Counted from the stretch's first letter, positions 1 to 6,618 are shown. The stretch: DNA of 6,835 nt from Clostridia bacterium (GCA_012515365.1 JAAYYM010000212.1:1-6835), one strand, 5' to 3'. Numbers and translations: made by a program. Notes: generated by a model from the letters alone, not told the origin.

Positions 1-1198
1 CATTTGCATTCTGTCCGGCGACCACATCCGTATAGGAATCTCCAACCATATATGAATGCTCCCAGTCAATCTGATACTTCTCTCCTGCTTTGAGTAAAAG
101 TCCTGCTTTTGGTTTCCTGCATTCACAGTTCTCTATCAAAAAATCTTCCTTCGTCAGGTCTAGTTTTCTGGTATAGTGTGGACACATAAACAAATCATCT
201 ATCAGAGCGCCCTGCTCCTTTAACTGCTCGATCAGATAAGTATTGATATCATATAATCTGTCAAGCTTTACTTTCCCTTTGGCGGCAGCCGGCTGATTCG
301 TTACGATAAATACATAGTAGCCCTTGTCCCTCAGAAGCCTGATTGCCTCTGCTGCCCGATCCATAAATACAACTTCCTCTATCTTTAATGGAGAATCCAT
401 CTGTTCAGTATCTTCATTATATACAATTTCATTCAATACACCATCGCGGTCTAAAAAGACTGCCGGATGCTTTTCAAAAAATCTTTGTTTAGAATATTCC
501 TTAAATTCGGCAAGAGACTGGGGACTGCCGATCTCATAAAATCTCTTTGTAACAATGTGCACTGCCATCTGCTTGTGTAACGATAATGCATTTTGAATAA
601 CAGCCACATCAAATTTTTCATGTAGCTGATAATTTGTAAACAGCTGTTTCTGATAAATTCCTATTCCATAATCAATATAATTCATCTGTTCTGTCGGATG
701 ATGCTTATCATATAAAAGAAGCTGGCCATTCTCAATGATACAATTGCTCTTATCATACGCATTTTGATTTTTCAGAACAGTCATCAACGCCTGTTTTCCT
801 TGCTCTTTTGCAATAGAATAACGATACAACGTCTCTTGAAAATCTATATCCATAAAAGAGTCTGCATACATGAGCAGGAAATCATCCTCTAACAGATCAT
901 AAGCCCTTCGTACTGCTCCACCGGTTCCCAGCAGTTCTTCTCCGTCATAACTATAGCTGATCGAAACATTCCACTTCGATCCATCCCCATAATAGGATTC
1001 GATCATCTGTGCACGATAGCCGATCAGAAAAAGAAATTTACAAAAACCAGCTTTTCTCATCAAGTCAAACTGATAATCAAAAAAAGGCATTCCGTTTACT
1101 TCTACAAGCGGTTTTGGTGTTTCCTTCGTATATGATTTAAGTCTGGTTCCCAGTCCTCCCATCAGGACGACTACCTGCATCTTTGCAGCTTTTATCAT
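1..1198 (-). CDS. Bifunctional HddC-like nucleotidyltransferase / GmhB-like heptose-bisphosphate phosphatase, 3' end missing
   Basis: I translated this gene by hand; it is open for 399 codons and runs off the left edge. The N-terminal half is a sugar-1-phosphate nucleotidyltransferase: GGLGTRL at residues 14-20, KETPKPL at 25-31 and a metal-binding D113 in YADSFMDID. The C-terminal half is a HAD-IIIA phosphatase: DRDG at 250-253 (nucleophile D250, acid/base D252), TNQ at 300-302, a GmhB/HisB-type zinc loop with C339, H341, C358 and C360, then RKP, and GDSYTD at 386-391. By family knowledge the phosphatase removes the C7 phosphate of D-glycero-D-manno-heptose 1,7-bisphosphate and the transferase then activates the 1-phosphate, so one polypeptide would do two consecutive steps. 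The ATG overlaps the stop of the upstream kinase as ATGA, which implies translational coupling. The nucleotide (GDP, or another) and the exact sugar are inferred. Probably only some tens of residues are missing. The phosphatase could instead be closer to HisB-N, but context favours GmhB. Confidence 0.88.
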   Translation of the reverse strand, partial: MIKAAKMQVVVLMGGLGTRLKSYTKETPKPLVEVNGMPFFDYQFDLMRKAGFCKFLFLIGYRAQMIESYYGDGSKWNVSISYSYDGEELLGTGGAVRRAYDLLEDDFLLMYADSFMDIDFQETLYRYSIAKEQGKQALMTVLKNQNAYDKSNCIIENGQLLLYDKHHPTEQMNYIDYGIGIYQKQLFTNYQLHEKFDVAVIQNALSLHKQMAVHIVTKRFYEIGSPQSLAEFKEYSKQRFFEKHPAVFLDRDGVLNEIVYNEDTEQMDSPLKIEEVVFMDRAAEAIRLLRDKGYYVFIVTNQPAAAKGKVKLDRLYDINTYLIEQLKEQGALIDDLFMCPHYTRKLDLTKEDFLIENCECRKPKAGLLLKAGEKYQIDWEHSYMVGDSYTDVVAGQNAN

Positions 1199-2169
1199 AT
1201 GACCTTTGACCCTTCCTTCTCAAATCTGAAGCGAACCTCTGACATTCCTGTCTGGCTCAATGCTTTTCTCAGTTTCACTTTATCTCGTGCATAAAACATT
1301 AAAAAGCCGCCACCGCCGGCGCCTATCATTTTCCCACCTGCTGCACCGTTTTTCAGTGCCAGCTCATACCACTCGTCAATCTTTGGATTACTCATACCGC
1401 CTGATCTCTTTTTCTTGTACTCCCAATGAACATTCATAATATCAGCAAACGTATCCAAATCTCCCTGTTCAAGTGCTCTTTTACTTTGATATCCAAGATC
1501 CTTGACAAAATGCAGGTTCTCAATCATCTCTTTATCCATCTCTTTGCTTTTCTTGTCCTGTTCTAACAAAATGCTGCCTGCAGAACGCGAAAATCCGGTA
1601 AAATAAAGACAAAGATTGTCTTCCAAATTGTATAAGGTCTCTTGCGTAATGGCCAAAGGATCCACCCAGACATATCCGTCTTTATGGAAATTCATACAAG
1701 TAATTCCACCATAAGAGGCAATATATTGATCCTGCTTACCTATAGGTTCGTGTAGTCGGTTCATTTCGATCTCGCATGCCTCTTCCGCAAGTGTTCGGGT
1801 GCTTACGATATTTCCTTGTAAGGTATGGAGTGCACGTAACAATGCAGTTGTAAAGCTGCTCGAAGAACCAAGACCTGTTCCTGCAGGTATATCTGCCATT
1901 GAACAAATCTCCAAATTGTTTGATTGAATATTGAGCATTTTTAATGCTTCTTTTACGATCGGATGCTGAATTTCTTCAACCGTTTTTACTTTTTCAAATC
2001 GCGAATATTTTAACAATATTTCTTCTTCAAACGTCTGATGTAACGTAATATATACATATTTGTCTATTGCTGCTGAAATTAAGAATCCCTCATGCTTCTC
2101 ATAATAGGACGGTAAATCTGTGCCACCGCCACCCAATGTAATTCTTAATGGACTACGTGCAATAATCAT
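1195..2169 (-). CDS. hddA: GHMP-family sugar kinase, D-glycero-D-manno-heptose 7-phosphate kinase type (HddA-like)
   Basis: This 324-residue cytoplasmic kinase has the three GHMP signatures. Motif 1 is PLRITLGGGGTDLP at residues 7-20, the substrate-side pattern typical of HddA and fucokinase-like members. Motif 2, the ATP phosphate loop, is PAGTGLGSSSS at 95-105. Motif 3 is the glycine-rich GGKMIGAGGGGF at 278-289. EPIGKQDQY at 141-149 carries a probable catalytic aspartate, D147. The length fits the family. The predicted reaction is ATP-dependent phosphorylation of D-glycero-D-manno-heptose 7-phosphate at C1 (alpha), giving the bisphosphate that the downstream phosphatase would use. The start is supported by GAGGG about 7 nt upstream. 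The epimerase gene ends 24 nt before it and the bifunctional gene overlaps its stop, so it is deep inside an operon. The substrate is inferred from the neighbouring GmhB/HddC domains; another sugar-1-kinase role such as fucose cannot be excluded from sequence alone. Confidence 0.85.
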   Translation of the reverse strand: MIIARSPLRITLGGGGTDLPSYYEKHEGFLISAAIDKYVYITLHQTFEEEILLKYSRFEKVKTVEEIQHPIVKEALKMLNIQSNNLEICSMADIPAGTGLGSSSSFTTALLRALHTLQGNIVSTRTLAEEACEIEMNRLHEPIGKQDQYIASYGGITCMNFHKDGYVWVDPLAITQETLYNLEDNLCLYFTGFSRSAGSILLEQDKKSKEMDKEMIENLHFVKDLGYQSKRALEQGDLDTFADIMNVHWEYKKKRSGGMSNPKIDEWYELALKNGAAGGKMIGAGGGGFLMFYARDKVKLRKALSQTGMSEVRFRFEKEGSKVI

Positions 2170-2193
2170 TAGAAAACCCTCACTTTATCTATT

Positions 2194-3141
2194 CTATAAT
2201 ACATCCGGATTCTGCTCTAAAAACTCTACAGTCTTAATAACACCCTCTGAAATACTGTATTTTGGCTTCCATCCCAATGCTCTGACTTTTTTCGTATCTA
2301 GATAAATGAATGGATTGTCTCCGATCCATCCGCGCTCACTTCCTTCATAGCTTAATTCAGGAGTGACACCCATTTTGTTCGTAATCCAGCCAATAGAATC
2401 ATTTACTTCGCAGTATTCATCTGTTCCGAGATTGAAAATATTAACCTTCTCATTTGTATTTCTGATTACTGTAAGAATTGCTTCCATACAATCCTTTACG
2501 TAAAGGTAAGATTTTTTCTGTTTCCCATTTCCAAGTACATATAGTTTCGTAGGATCAGCCTTCAGTTTTTTATAAAAATCATATACATGTCCATGTGTAT
2601 AACGCTCACCTAAAATCGATACAAAACGGAAAATATAAGTGGTAAATCCAAAGCCTTCTGCATAAGCTGCCAAAAGTCCTTCACAAGCTAACTTTGACGC
2701 TCCGTATAAGGAAGTCTGTACCGGAAATGGGGCATCTTCCGGAGTAGGAATTACTTTAGCTTCTCCATATACAGATCCTGTTGAAGAAAATCCGATTTTC
2801 TTAATTCCATTTGCTCTCATGGCTTCTAACACATGAAAAGTGGCAATCGTATTTTGTTCCAGATCCTTTTGTGGATGCTCGCAACCCATTCTGACATCTG
2901 CATTAGCTGCAAAATGAAATACAAAATCACAGCCCTTCATAGCCTTTGTCATAGCTTCTTCATCCAATGTATTTCCTTCTACAAATGTAAATCTCGGATT
3001 TTTCATAGCTTCACTTAAAAACTGTATTCTTCCGGTTACAAGATTATCATAAACAACCACTTCATTTTCCGGCTCCGATAATAATCGATCTGCCATATTT
3101 GATCCGATAAATCCTGCTCCGCCTGTAATAAAATATTTCAT
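2194..3141 (-). CDS. NAD-dependent sugar-nucleotide epimerase/dehydratase (extended SDR)
   Basis: The protein has 315 residues from the chosen start. It shows an extended short-chain dehydrogenase fold: GGAGFIG at residues 7-13, then D32 at the end of the second strand (VVVYDN), which favours NAD over NADP. HFAANADVR at 76-84 follows, then SSTGSVYGE at 119-127, and the catalytic pair Y146 and K150 in YGASK. This family oxidises and epimerises or dehydrates NDP-sugars. UDP-glucose 4-epimerase is the best-known relative, but its substrate here is probably the NDP-heptose made by the next two genes, which is an inference. A longer frame opens at 3186 and would overlap the upstream glycosyltransferase by 29 bp. 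I prefer the ATG at 3141 because GGAG lies 8 nt ahead of it and the Rossmann motif then begins at residue 3, as is normal. It follows the upstream stop by 16 nt. Exact specificity (4-epimerase, C6 epimerase or 4,6-dehydratase) is not resolved. Confidence 0.85.
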   Translation of the reverse strand: MKYFITGGAGFIGSNMADRLLSEPENEVVVYDNLVTGRIQFLSEAMKNPRFTFVEGNTLDEEAMTKAMKGCDFVFHFAANADVRMGCEHPQKDLEQNTIATFHVLEAMRANGIKKIGFSSTGSVYGEAKVIPTPEDAPFPVQTSLYGASKLACEGLLAAYAEGFGFTTYIFRFVSILGERYTHGHVYDFYKKLKADPTKLYVLGNGKQKKSYLYVKDCMEAILTVIRNTNEKVNIFNLGTDEYCEVNDSIGWITNKMGVTPELSYEGSERGWIGDNPFIYLDTKKVRALGWKPKYSISEGVIKTVEFLEQNPDVL

Positions 3142-3149
3142 TTTCTTTA

Positions 3150-3153
3150 CTCC
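3150..3153 (-). promoter_or_regulatory. Ribosome binding site fixing the epimerase start
   Basis: On the minus strand GGAG is followed by the 8-nt spacer TAAAGAAA and then ATG at 3141. No comparable site precedes the in-frame ATG at 3186, so this site decides the start. Confidence 0.75.
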
Positions 3154-3157
3154 ATTC

Positions 3158-4105
3158 CTATTTTTTGTTCTGATCAAACTCGTCAATAATGTAAAGTGGT
3201 CTTCCTTTTACATCATCATAGATTCTTGACACATATTCTCCAAGGATACCCGAAACAAACACCTGTAATCCGCCAAAAAACCAAATAAGTGCTGTCGTTC
3301 CCTTTACAAAAGCTTCTTTCTTTTTAAGAATTGCTTTCTGGAACACGTAAACACCAGAAATAAGCATACCTATCCCCGTAAGAAAAGCACCTAAAAATGT
3401 GACATATTCAAGAGGTTTTGATGAAAAGCAGAATACTCCGTGCAGTCCCATTCGCCACTCTCCCCAAAGTCGGTTATACTTGCTGTCATCAGCGGCTCTT
3501 GCCTCTCTGTGATATCTGACTGCTGTCTGCTTAAATCCAACAAAAGAAACCATACCTCTGAAAAAGGCATTACTTTCTTTCATATTTCTCAATTCTTCAA
3601 TAACACGTCTGTTAATTAATCTAAAATCAGCAGTGTCTACCGGAATATTAACAGATGATAAATAATTGATCACGCGATATGCTGTTAAATCTATAAATTT
3701 GCGAATTGCGGTCTCTCCCTGACGATCTATACGCTGAGCATAGACAACATCATATCCCTCTTTCCATTTTTCTACCAGATCCAATACTACTTCCGGAGGA
3801 TCTTGCAGATCGACATCGATTACGACACAGATATCACCTGTACAGTTTAAGACACCTGCCATGGTCGCAGCTGCCTGTCTGAATCTCCTGCTCATCGTGA
3901 TCAGTTTAATATGTTTATTTTCCTTCATAAAATCCTTGATCACCTGATACGTTCTGTCAGTGGATGGATCCATACTAAAAATTATTTCATAATCGCACCC
4001 TAACTGTTCTACTACCTTGACCATACGGTCTACAAAGGGTTGGATTCCGTTTTCTTCATTATATACAGGAACTACTACGGACATTTTATAGTTTTCTTTG
4101 TTCAT
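3158..4105 (-). CDS. Membrane-bound family 2 glycosyltransferase, polyprenyl-phosphate sugar transferase type, with altered nucleotide-binding motif
   Basis: The protein has 315 residues from the chosen start. A GT-A catalytic domain opens with SVVVPVYNEE (residues 9-18) and carries DVDLQD at 97-102, the DXD-type metal and nucleotide site. Two hydrophobic helices follow near 232-255 and 269-291. The C-terminal GEYVSRIYDDVKGRP resembles the cytoplasmic tail region of GtrB/DPM1-like enzymes. These enzymes move a sugar from a nucleotide donor to undecaprenyl phosphate at the inner face of the membrane. It is odd that the usual DDGSxD stretch reads SMDPSTD at 44-50, and the usual RNFG-like stretch reads RRFRQAA at 73-79, so donor or role may differ from its neighbour. 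It is a diverged paralogue of the upstream gene, 67 nt away. AAGGAG lies 7 nt before the ATG at 4105; an in-frame ATG at 4138 has no such site and overlaps a possible promoter. Confidence 0.85.
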   Translation of the reverse strand: MNKENYKMSVVVPVYNEENGIQPFVDRMVKVVEQLGCDYEIIFSMDPSTDRTYQVIKDFMKENKHIKLITMSRRFRQAAATMAGVLNCTGDICVVIDVDLQDPPEVVLDLVEKWKEGYDVVYAQRIDRQGETAIRKFIDLTAYRVINYLSSVNIPVDTADFRLINRRVIEELRNMKESNAFFRGMVSFVGFKQTAVRYHREARAADDSKYNRLWGEWRMGLHGVFCFSSKPLEYVTFLGAFLTGIGMLISGVYVFQKAILKKKEAFVKGTTALIWFFGGLQVFVSGILGEYVSRIYDDVKGRPLYIIDEFDQNKK

Positions 4106-4112
4106 ATTCGCT

Positions 4113-4118
4113 CTCCTT
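4113..4118 (-). promoter_or_regulatory. Ribosome binding site fixing the second glycosyltransferase start
   Basis: AAGGAG on the minus strand is followed by AGCGAAT and the ATG at 4105. This favours a protein 11 residues shorter than the longest open frame, which begins at 4138. Confidence 0.8.
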
Positions 4119-4133
4119 GTTTTCGATAATAAT

Positions 4134-4163
4134 ATCATATTATTAATTGTTATCCAATATCAA
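4134..4163 (-). promoter_or_regulatory. Possible internal sigma-A promoter before the second glycosyltransferase
   Basis: In the 67-nt gap between the two glycosyltransferase genes the minus strand reads TTGATA (4163-4158), 18 nt, TATGAT (4139-4134); each hexamer matches consensus at 5 of 6 positions. A start near 4127 would leave about 10 nt before AAGGAG. The gap is very AT-rich, so a chance match is possible. This gap is also the widest inside the glycan operon. Confidence 0.4.
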
Positions 4164-4172
4164 ATTGCTATT

Positions 4173-5138
4173 TTATTTGTCCTGCTCTTCTTCATCATGA
4201 AGTAATAACTTCTCAATGTTATATCTTGGTCTTTGTTTCACTTCCATATATATTTTACCGATATACTGACCAATTAAACCTAAAGAAAAAAGAACAAGTC
4301 CTCCTATAAACCACAGAGAAAGAATCAGTGAAGTCCAGCCACTGACAACATGTCCTGCTGAATATGACAGCAATGCATAAACTGCTGCCGCAATACTTAA
4401 GAGCACCATAATAAGACCTAATGACAAAATCATCATCATAGGCTTTGTACTAAACGATGTGATCCCGTCAAATGCAAAACTCAGCATTTTTGACAACGGA
4501 TATTTGGATTCGCCTGCCATTCGCTCTTTACGTTCATAATATACGCATGAGGTCTGATAACCAATCAAAGGAACAATACCTCTCAGGAATAAGTTCCTTT
4601 CCTTGTATTGTTCCAGTTGATCAACTGCGCGTTTACTCATCAGACGATAGTCTGCATGATTATACACGCTCTTTATTCCCATAAACCGCATGACCTTATA
4701 AAAGCCTTCGGCTGTTGTACGTTTGAAAAATGTATCACTTTTACGTGCGCTGCGCACGCCATATACGATATCATTTCCTTTTTTATATTCATCTATCATT
4801 GTCTCAATGACACTGATATCATCCTGTAAATCTGCATCGATGGAAATACAGATATCTGAATGTTCTTTTGCAGTATATAGCCCCGCAACAAGTGCATTTT
4901 GATGTCCCACATTTCCTGCCAGATTCAATCCAGTTACATATTTATTTTCCTGATAAGCCTGTTCTATGATATTCCAGGTCTGATCCCTGCTTCCATCATT
5001 CACAAAAAGTAAATAACTGTTTGTTGATACTTTTCCTTTACTAATCAAGTCTTTTAATGTATCGCTTAACTGTCTGATGGTTTCTGTCAACACCTGTTCT
5101 TCGTTATAGCAAGGTATCACGATTGCCAGTCTGCACAT
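4173..5138 (-). CDS. Membrane-bound family 2 glycosyltransferase, GtrB/DPM1-like polyprenyl-phosphate sugar transferase
   Basis: This 321-residue protein begins directly with the GT-A fold: LAIVIPCYNEE at residues 4-14, the canonical VNDGSRD at 46-52, NVGHQNALVAGL at 76-87, and DADLQDD at 101-107 for the metal and nucleotide diphosphate. FLRG near the end of the catalytic domain is also typical. Two transmembrane helices lie near 233-257 and 268-292, followed by GQYIGKIYMEVKQRPRY and a short acidic tail (DEEEQDK). Length and layout match bactoprenol glucosyltransferases such as GtrB, which make undecaprenyl-phosphate sugar on the cytoplasmic side for use outside. No GtrA-type flippase or GT-C transferase is in the window. 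It is the first gene of the glycan operon: GAGGGG sits 7 nt before the ATG and a good promoter lies upstream. The sugar transferred is not determined by sequence. Confidence 0.88.
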   Translation of the reverse strand: MCRLAIVIPCYNEEQVLTETIRQLSDTLKDLISKGKVSTNSYLLFVNDGSRDQTWNIIEQAYQENKYVTGLNLAGNVGHQNALVAGLYTAKEHSDICISIDADLQDDISVIETMIDEYKKGNDIVYGVRSARKSDTFFKRTTAEGFYKVMRFMGIKSVYNHADYRLMSKRAVDQLEQYKERNLFLRGIVPLIGYQTSCVYYERKERMAGESKYPLSKMLSFAFDGITSFSTKPMMMILSLGLIMVLLSIAAAVYALLSYSAGHVVSGWTSLILSLWFIGGLVLFSLGLIGQYIGKIYMEVKQRPRYNIEKLLLHDEEEQDK

Positions 5139-5178
5139 GGGCTATCCCCTCTCGTATCTGATAATTGAACTATAACTG

Positions 5179-5207
5179 ATTATATCATAAATATCAATAG
5201 GGCTCAA
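5179..5207 (-). promoter_or_regulatory. Predicted sigma-A promoter of the glycan operon
   Basis: The minus strand carries TTGAGC (5207-5202), a 17-nt spacer and a perfect TATAAT (5184-5179). Transcription would begin near 5172, leaving a leader of roughly 34 nt before the first glycosyltransferase. It lies between two gene groups of unrelated function, which supports a transcript start here. Confidence 0.6.
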
Positions 5208-5216
5208 ATAAGGGGA

Positions 5217-5372
5217 TTATTCCTTTTTTAATTCCTGTTCCTTTGTCGGGCTCTTTGCCGTGATTTTTGACATCAGCATGACAAGGAGCATCACAATAAT
5301 AATAACTAAAAAAATACCTGCCATTCCCTTCCACATAATAGAAAGGGCAATCAATACATTTTCTATATTCAT
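5217..5372 (-). CDS. OadG-related small membrane subunit, 51 residues
   Basis: This short gene encodes 51 residues and was found by reading downstream of the OadB-like gene. It has a single hydrophobic helix at about residues 17-34 (GMAGIFLVIIIVMLLVML), preceded by a short N-terminal stretch with WKGM at 14-17. A polar, lysine- and glutamate-rich tail ends in KEQELKKE. This is the plan of the gamma subunit (OadG) of Na+-pumping decarboxylases, where a membrane anchor is followed by a charged tail, but the usual longer C-terminal region is absent. The gene starts 10 nt after the OadB-like stop. AGGAGG, with a 6-nt spacer, overlaps that stop codon, so translation is probably coupled. Its likely role is to stabilise or assemble the OadB-like protein, by analogy with OadG and OadB. 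It is too short for certain homology, and its identity rests strongly on position and topology. Confidence 0.8.
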   Translation of the reverse strand: MNIENVLIALSIMWKGMAGIFLVIIIVMLLVMLMSKITAKSPTKEQELKKE

Positions 5373-5378
5373 GTTTTT

Positions 5379-5384
5379 CCTCCT
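5379..5384 (-). promoter_or_regulatory. Ribosome binding site overlapping the OadB-like stop codon
   Basis: AGGAGG lies 6 nt before the ATG of the 51-residue gene and shares two bases with the preceding TAG stop. This perfect match to the anti-Shine-Dalgarno sequence supports the small gene being translated and coupled to the gene before it. Confidence 0.85.
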
Positions 5385-6519
5385 ATAAATAATTTGCTAC
5401 CAGGCTCATAATCATACCGCCGGCTACAACAGATGCAATCTGACCGGATACATTTGCTCCTGCAGCATGCATGATCAATATATTAGATGGGTCTTCTTTC
5501 ATTGCAAGCTTTTGAACAACACGTGAAGACATTGGGAAAGCTGATATGCCCGCCGCGCCGATCATTGGATTGATCTTCTCTTTACGGAACAGATTGATAA
5601 CTTTAGCAAACAGCACACCACCGATCGTATCGAAAACAAAAGCCAAAAGTCCGATTGCCATAATCATTAATGTGTTTATATTGACAAATTCTTCTGCACG
5701 CATACTAAATGAAATGGTGATTCCAAGTACAAGTGTGATCAGATTTGCCAGTACATTCTGCGCAGACTCTGATAAACTCTGTAACACACCACATTCACGA
5801 AGAAGATTACCAAACATTAAGAATCCGACCAATGCTACAGACATAGGTGCTACAAGTCCTGCGATAAATGTAACGGCGATTGGGAATAAGATTCTTGTTA
5901 CTTTAGATACTTCCTTTGGATTATATGGCATCTTAATCCTACGTTCTTTTTTAGTCGTTACCAGCTTAATGGCAAATGGCTGAATAATCGGAACAAGTGC
6001 CATGTAAGAGTATGCAGCGACTGCTATCGCTCCCACATATTTTGAGTGCAGCATTTGTGATACTAAAATAGAAGTAGGACCATCTGCTGCTCCGATAATA
6101 CCAATAGACGCAGCATCTCTTAAGTCAAAGCCCATAATCGTTGCAAATAGTACTGCTGCAAAAATACCAAACTGAGCTGCTGCTCCAAATAGAAACATAA
6201 TCGGCTGTGACAAAAGCGGACCAAAATCGATCATAGCTCCTATTCCGATAAACAATAAGATCGGTAATGCTTCTGATGCTTCAATTCCAATATTAAACAT
6301 CCACTCAATGATACCATTGGTCTCTCCGATTCCTTCCAGTGTCTGATTGAGCACTCCTGAAAAGGGCAGATTGACAAGAATTGCTCCAAATCCCATAGGT
6401 AACAGTAGGGATGGTTCATATTCCTTTTTGATCGCCAGATAGATCAATACTGCTCCTACCAGATACATGACGCACTGCTGCCATGTAATAGCCATAACAT
6501 TTTCCAACAAAAAATCCAT
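5383..6519 (-). CDS. OadB/GcdB-family membrane protein (Na+-translocating decarboxylase beta-subunit-like), orphan
   Basis: This 378-residue protein is hydrophobic throughout, with roughly 11-12 membrane segments, and close to the usual beta-subunit length. Family hallmarks are GAADGPTS at residues 143-150, where D146 matches the essential intramembrane aspartate of the OadB GGADGPT motif. Near the C-terminus are SAFPMSSRVVQKLA and HAAGANVSGQIAS, with N356 and S358 at the second ion-site region. In classical complexes this subunit couples carboxybiotin decarboxylation to Na+ export. Here no carboxyltransferase or biotin carrier accompanies it; its only partner is the 51-residue gene downstream. 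The ATG is supported by AGGAGG about 9 nt upstream. Its leader is a predicted Mn2+ riboswitch, so it should be expressed when Mn2+ is high. That makes export of Mn2+ or another cation, or a Na+-linked helper role, worth considering. The family call is firm; the transported ion and the energy source are open. Confidence 0.9.
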   Translation of the reverse strand: MDFLLENVMAITWQQCVMYLVGAVLIYLAIKKEYEPSLLLPMGFGAILVNLPFSGVLNQTLEGIGETNGIIEWMFNIGIEASEALPILLFIGIGAMIDFGPLLSQPIMFLFGAAAQFGIFAAVLFATIMGFDLRDAASIGIIGAADGPTSILVSQMLHSKYVGAIAVAAYSYMALVPIIQPFAIKLVTTKKERRIKMPYNPKEVSKVTRILFPIAVTFIAGLVAPMSVALVGFLMFGNLLRECGVLQSLSESAQNVLANLITLVLGITISFSMRAEEFVNINTLMIMAIGLLAFVFDTIGGVLFAKVINLFRKEKINPMIGAAGISAFPMSSRVVQKLAMKEDPSNILIMHAAGANVSGQIASVVAGGMIMSLVANYL

Positions 6520-6570
6520 TTCTTTCTCCTCCTGCTTTTCGCACTTCTTTCTATTACAAATATGCTCCTG

Positions 6571-6618
6571 ATAATGAAAGAGAGACCTGTGTCTCTCTTA
6601 CTGAGAAACACAGGTCTC
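6571..6618 (-). terminator. Riboswitch-controlled transcription terminator hairpin
   Basis: On the minus strand GAGACCUGUGUUUCUC (6618-6603), loop AGUAA, then GAGAGACACAGGUCUC (6597-6582) makes an uninterrupted 16-bp stem with one U-G wobble. The wobble works only in the minus-strand RNA; on the other strand the same position would be a C-A mismatch. The stem is followed by UCUUUCAUUAU, only moderately U-rich. The left arm is also the 3' side of the aptamer (GAGA plus P1), so ligand-bound aptamer and terminator cannot coexist. The predicted logic is that metal turns downstream expression on. Confidence 0.75.

Noticed and set aside
3139..3186. Upstream in-frame ATG giving a 330-residue epimerase
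   Set aside because: It would overlap the preceding glycosyltransferase, lacks a ribosome binding site, and adds a non-conserved basic N-terminus ahead of the Rossmann fold.
4103..4138. Upstream in-frame ATG giving a 326-residue glycosyltransferase
   Set aside because: No Shine-Dalgarno precedes it, whereas a strong AAGGAG lies before the ATG at 4105.
5208..5230. Plus-strand hairpin AAGG/CCTT followed by a run of T, resembling a weak terminator
   Set aside because: No plus-strand gene precedes it, the stem is only about 4 bp, and the T-run is the complement of the lysine codons ending the small OadG-like gene.
5546..5983. A 145-codon plus-strand open frame
   Set aside because: It lies entirely antisense to the OadB-like gene, has no recognisable domain, and is explained by the codon composition of the opposite strand. 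The same holds for the other short plus-strand frames at 324-539, 2120-2305, 2833-3018, 4472-4684 and 4608-4829.
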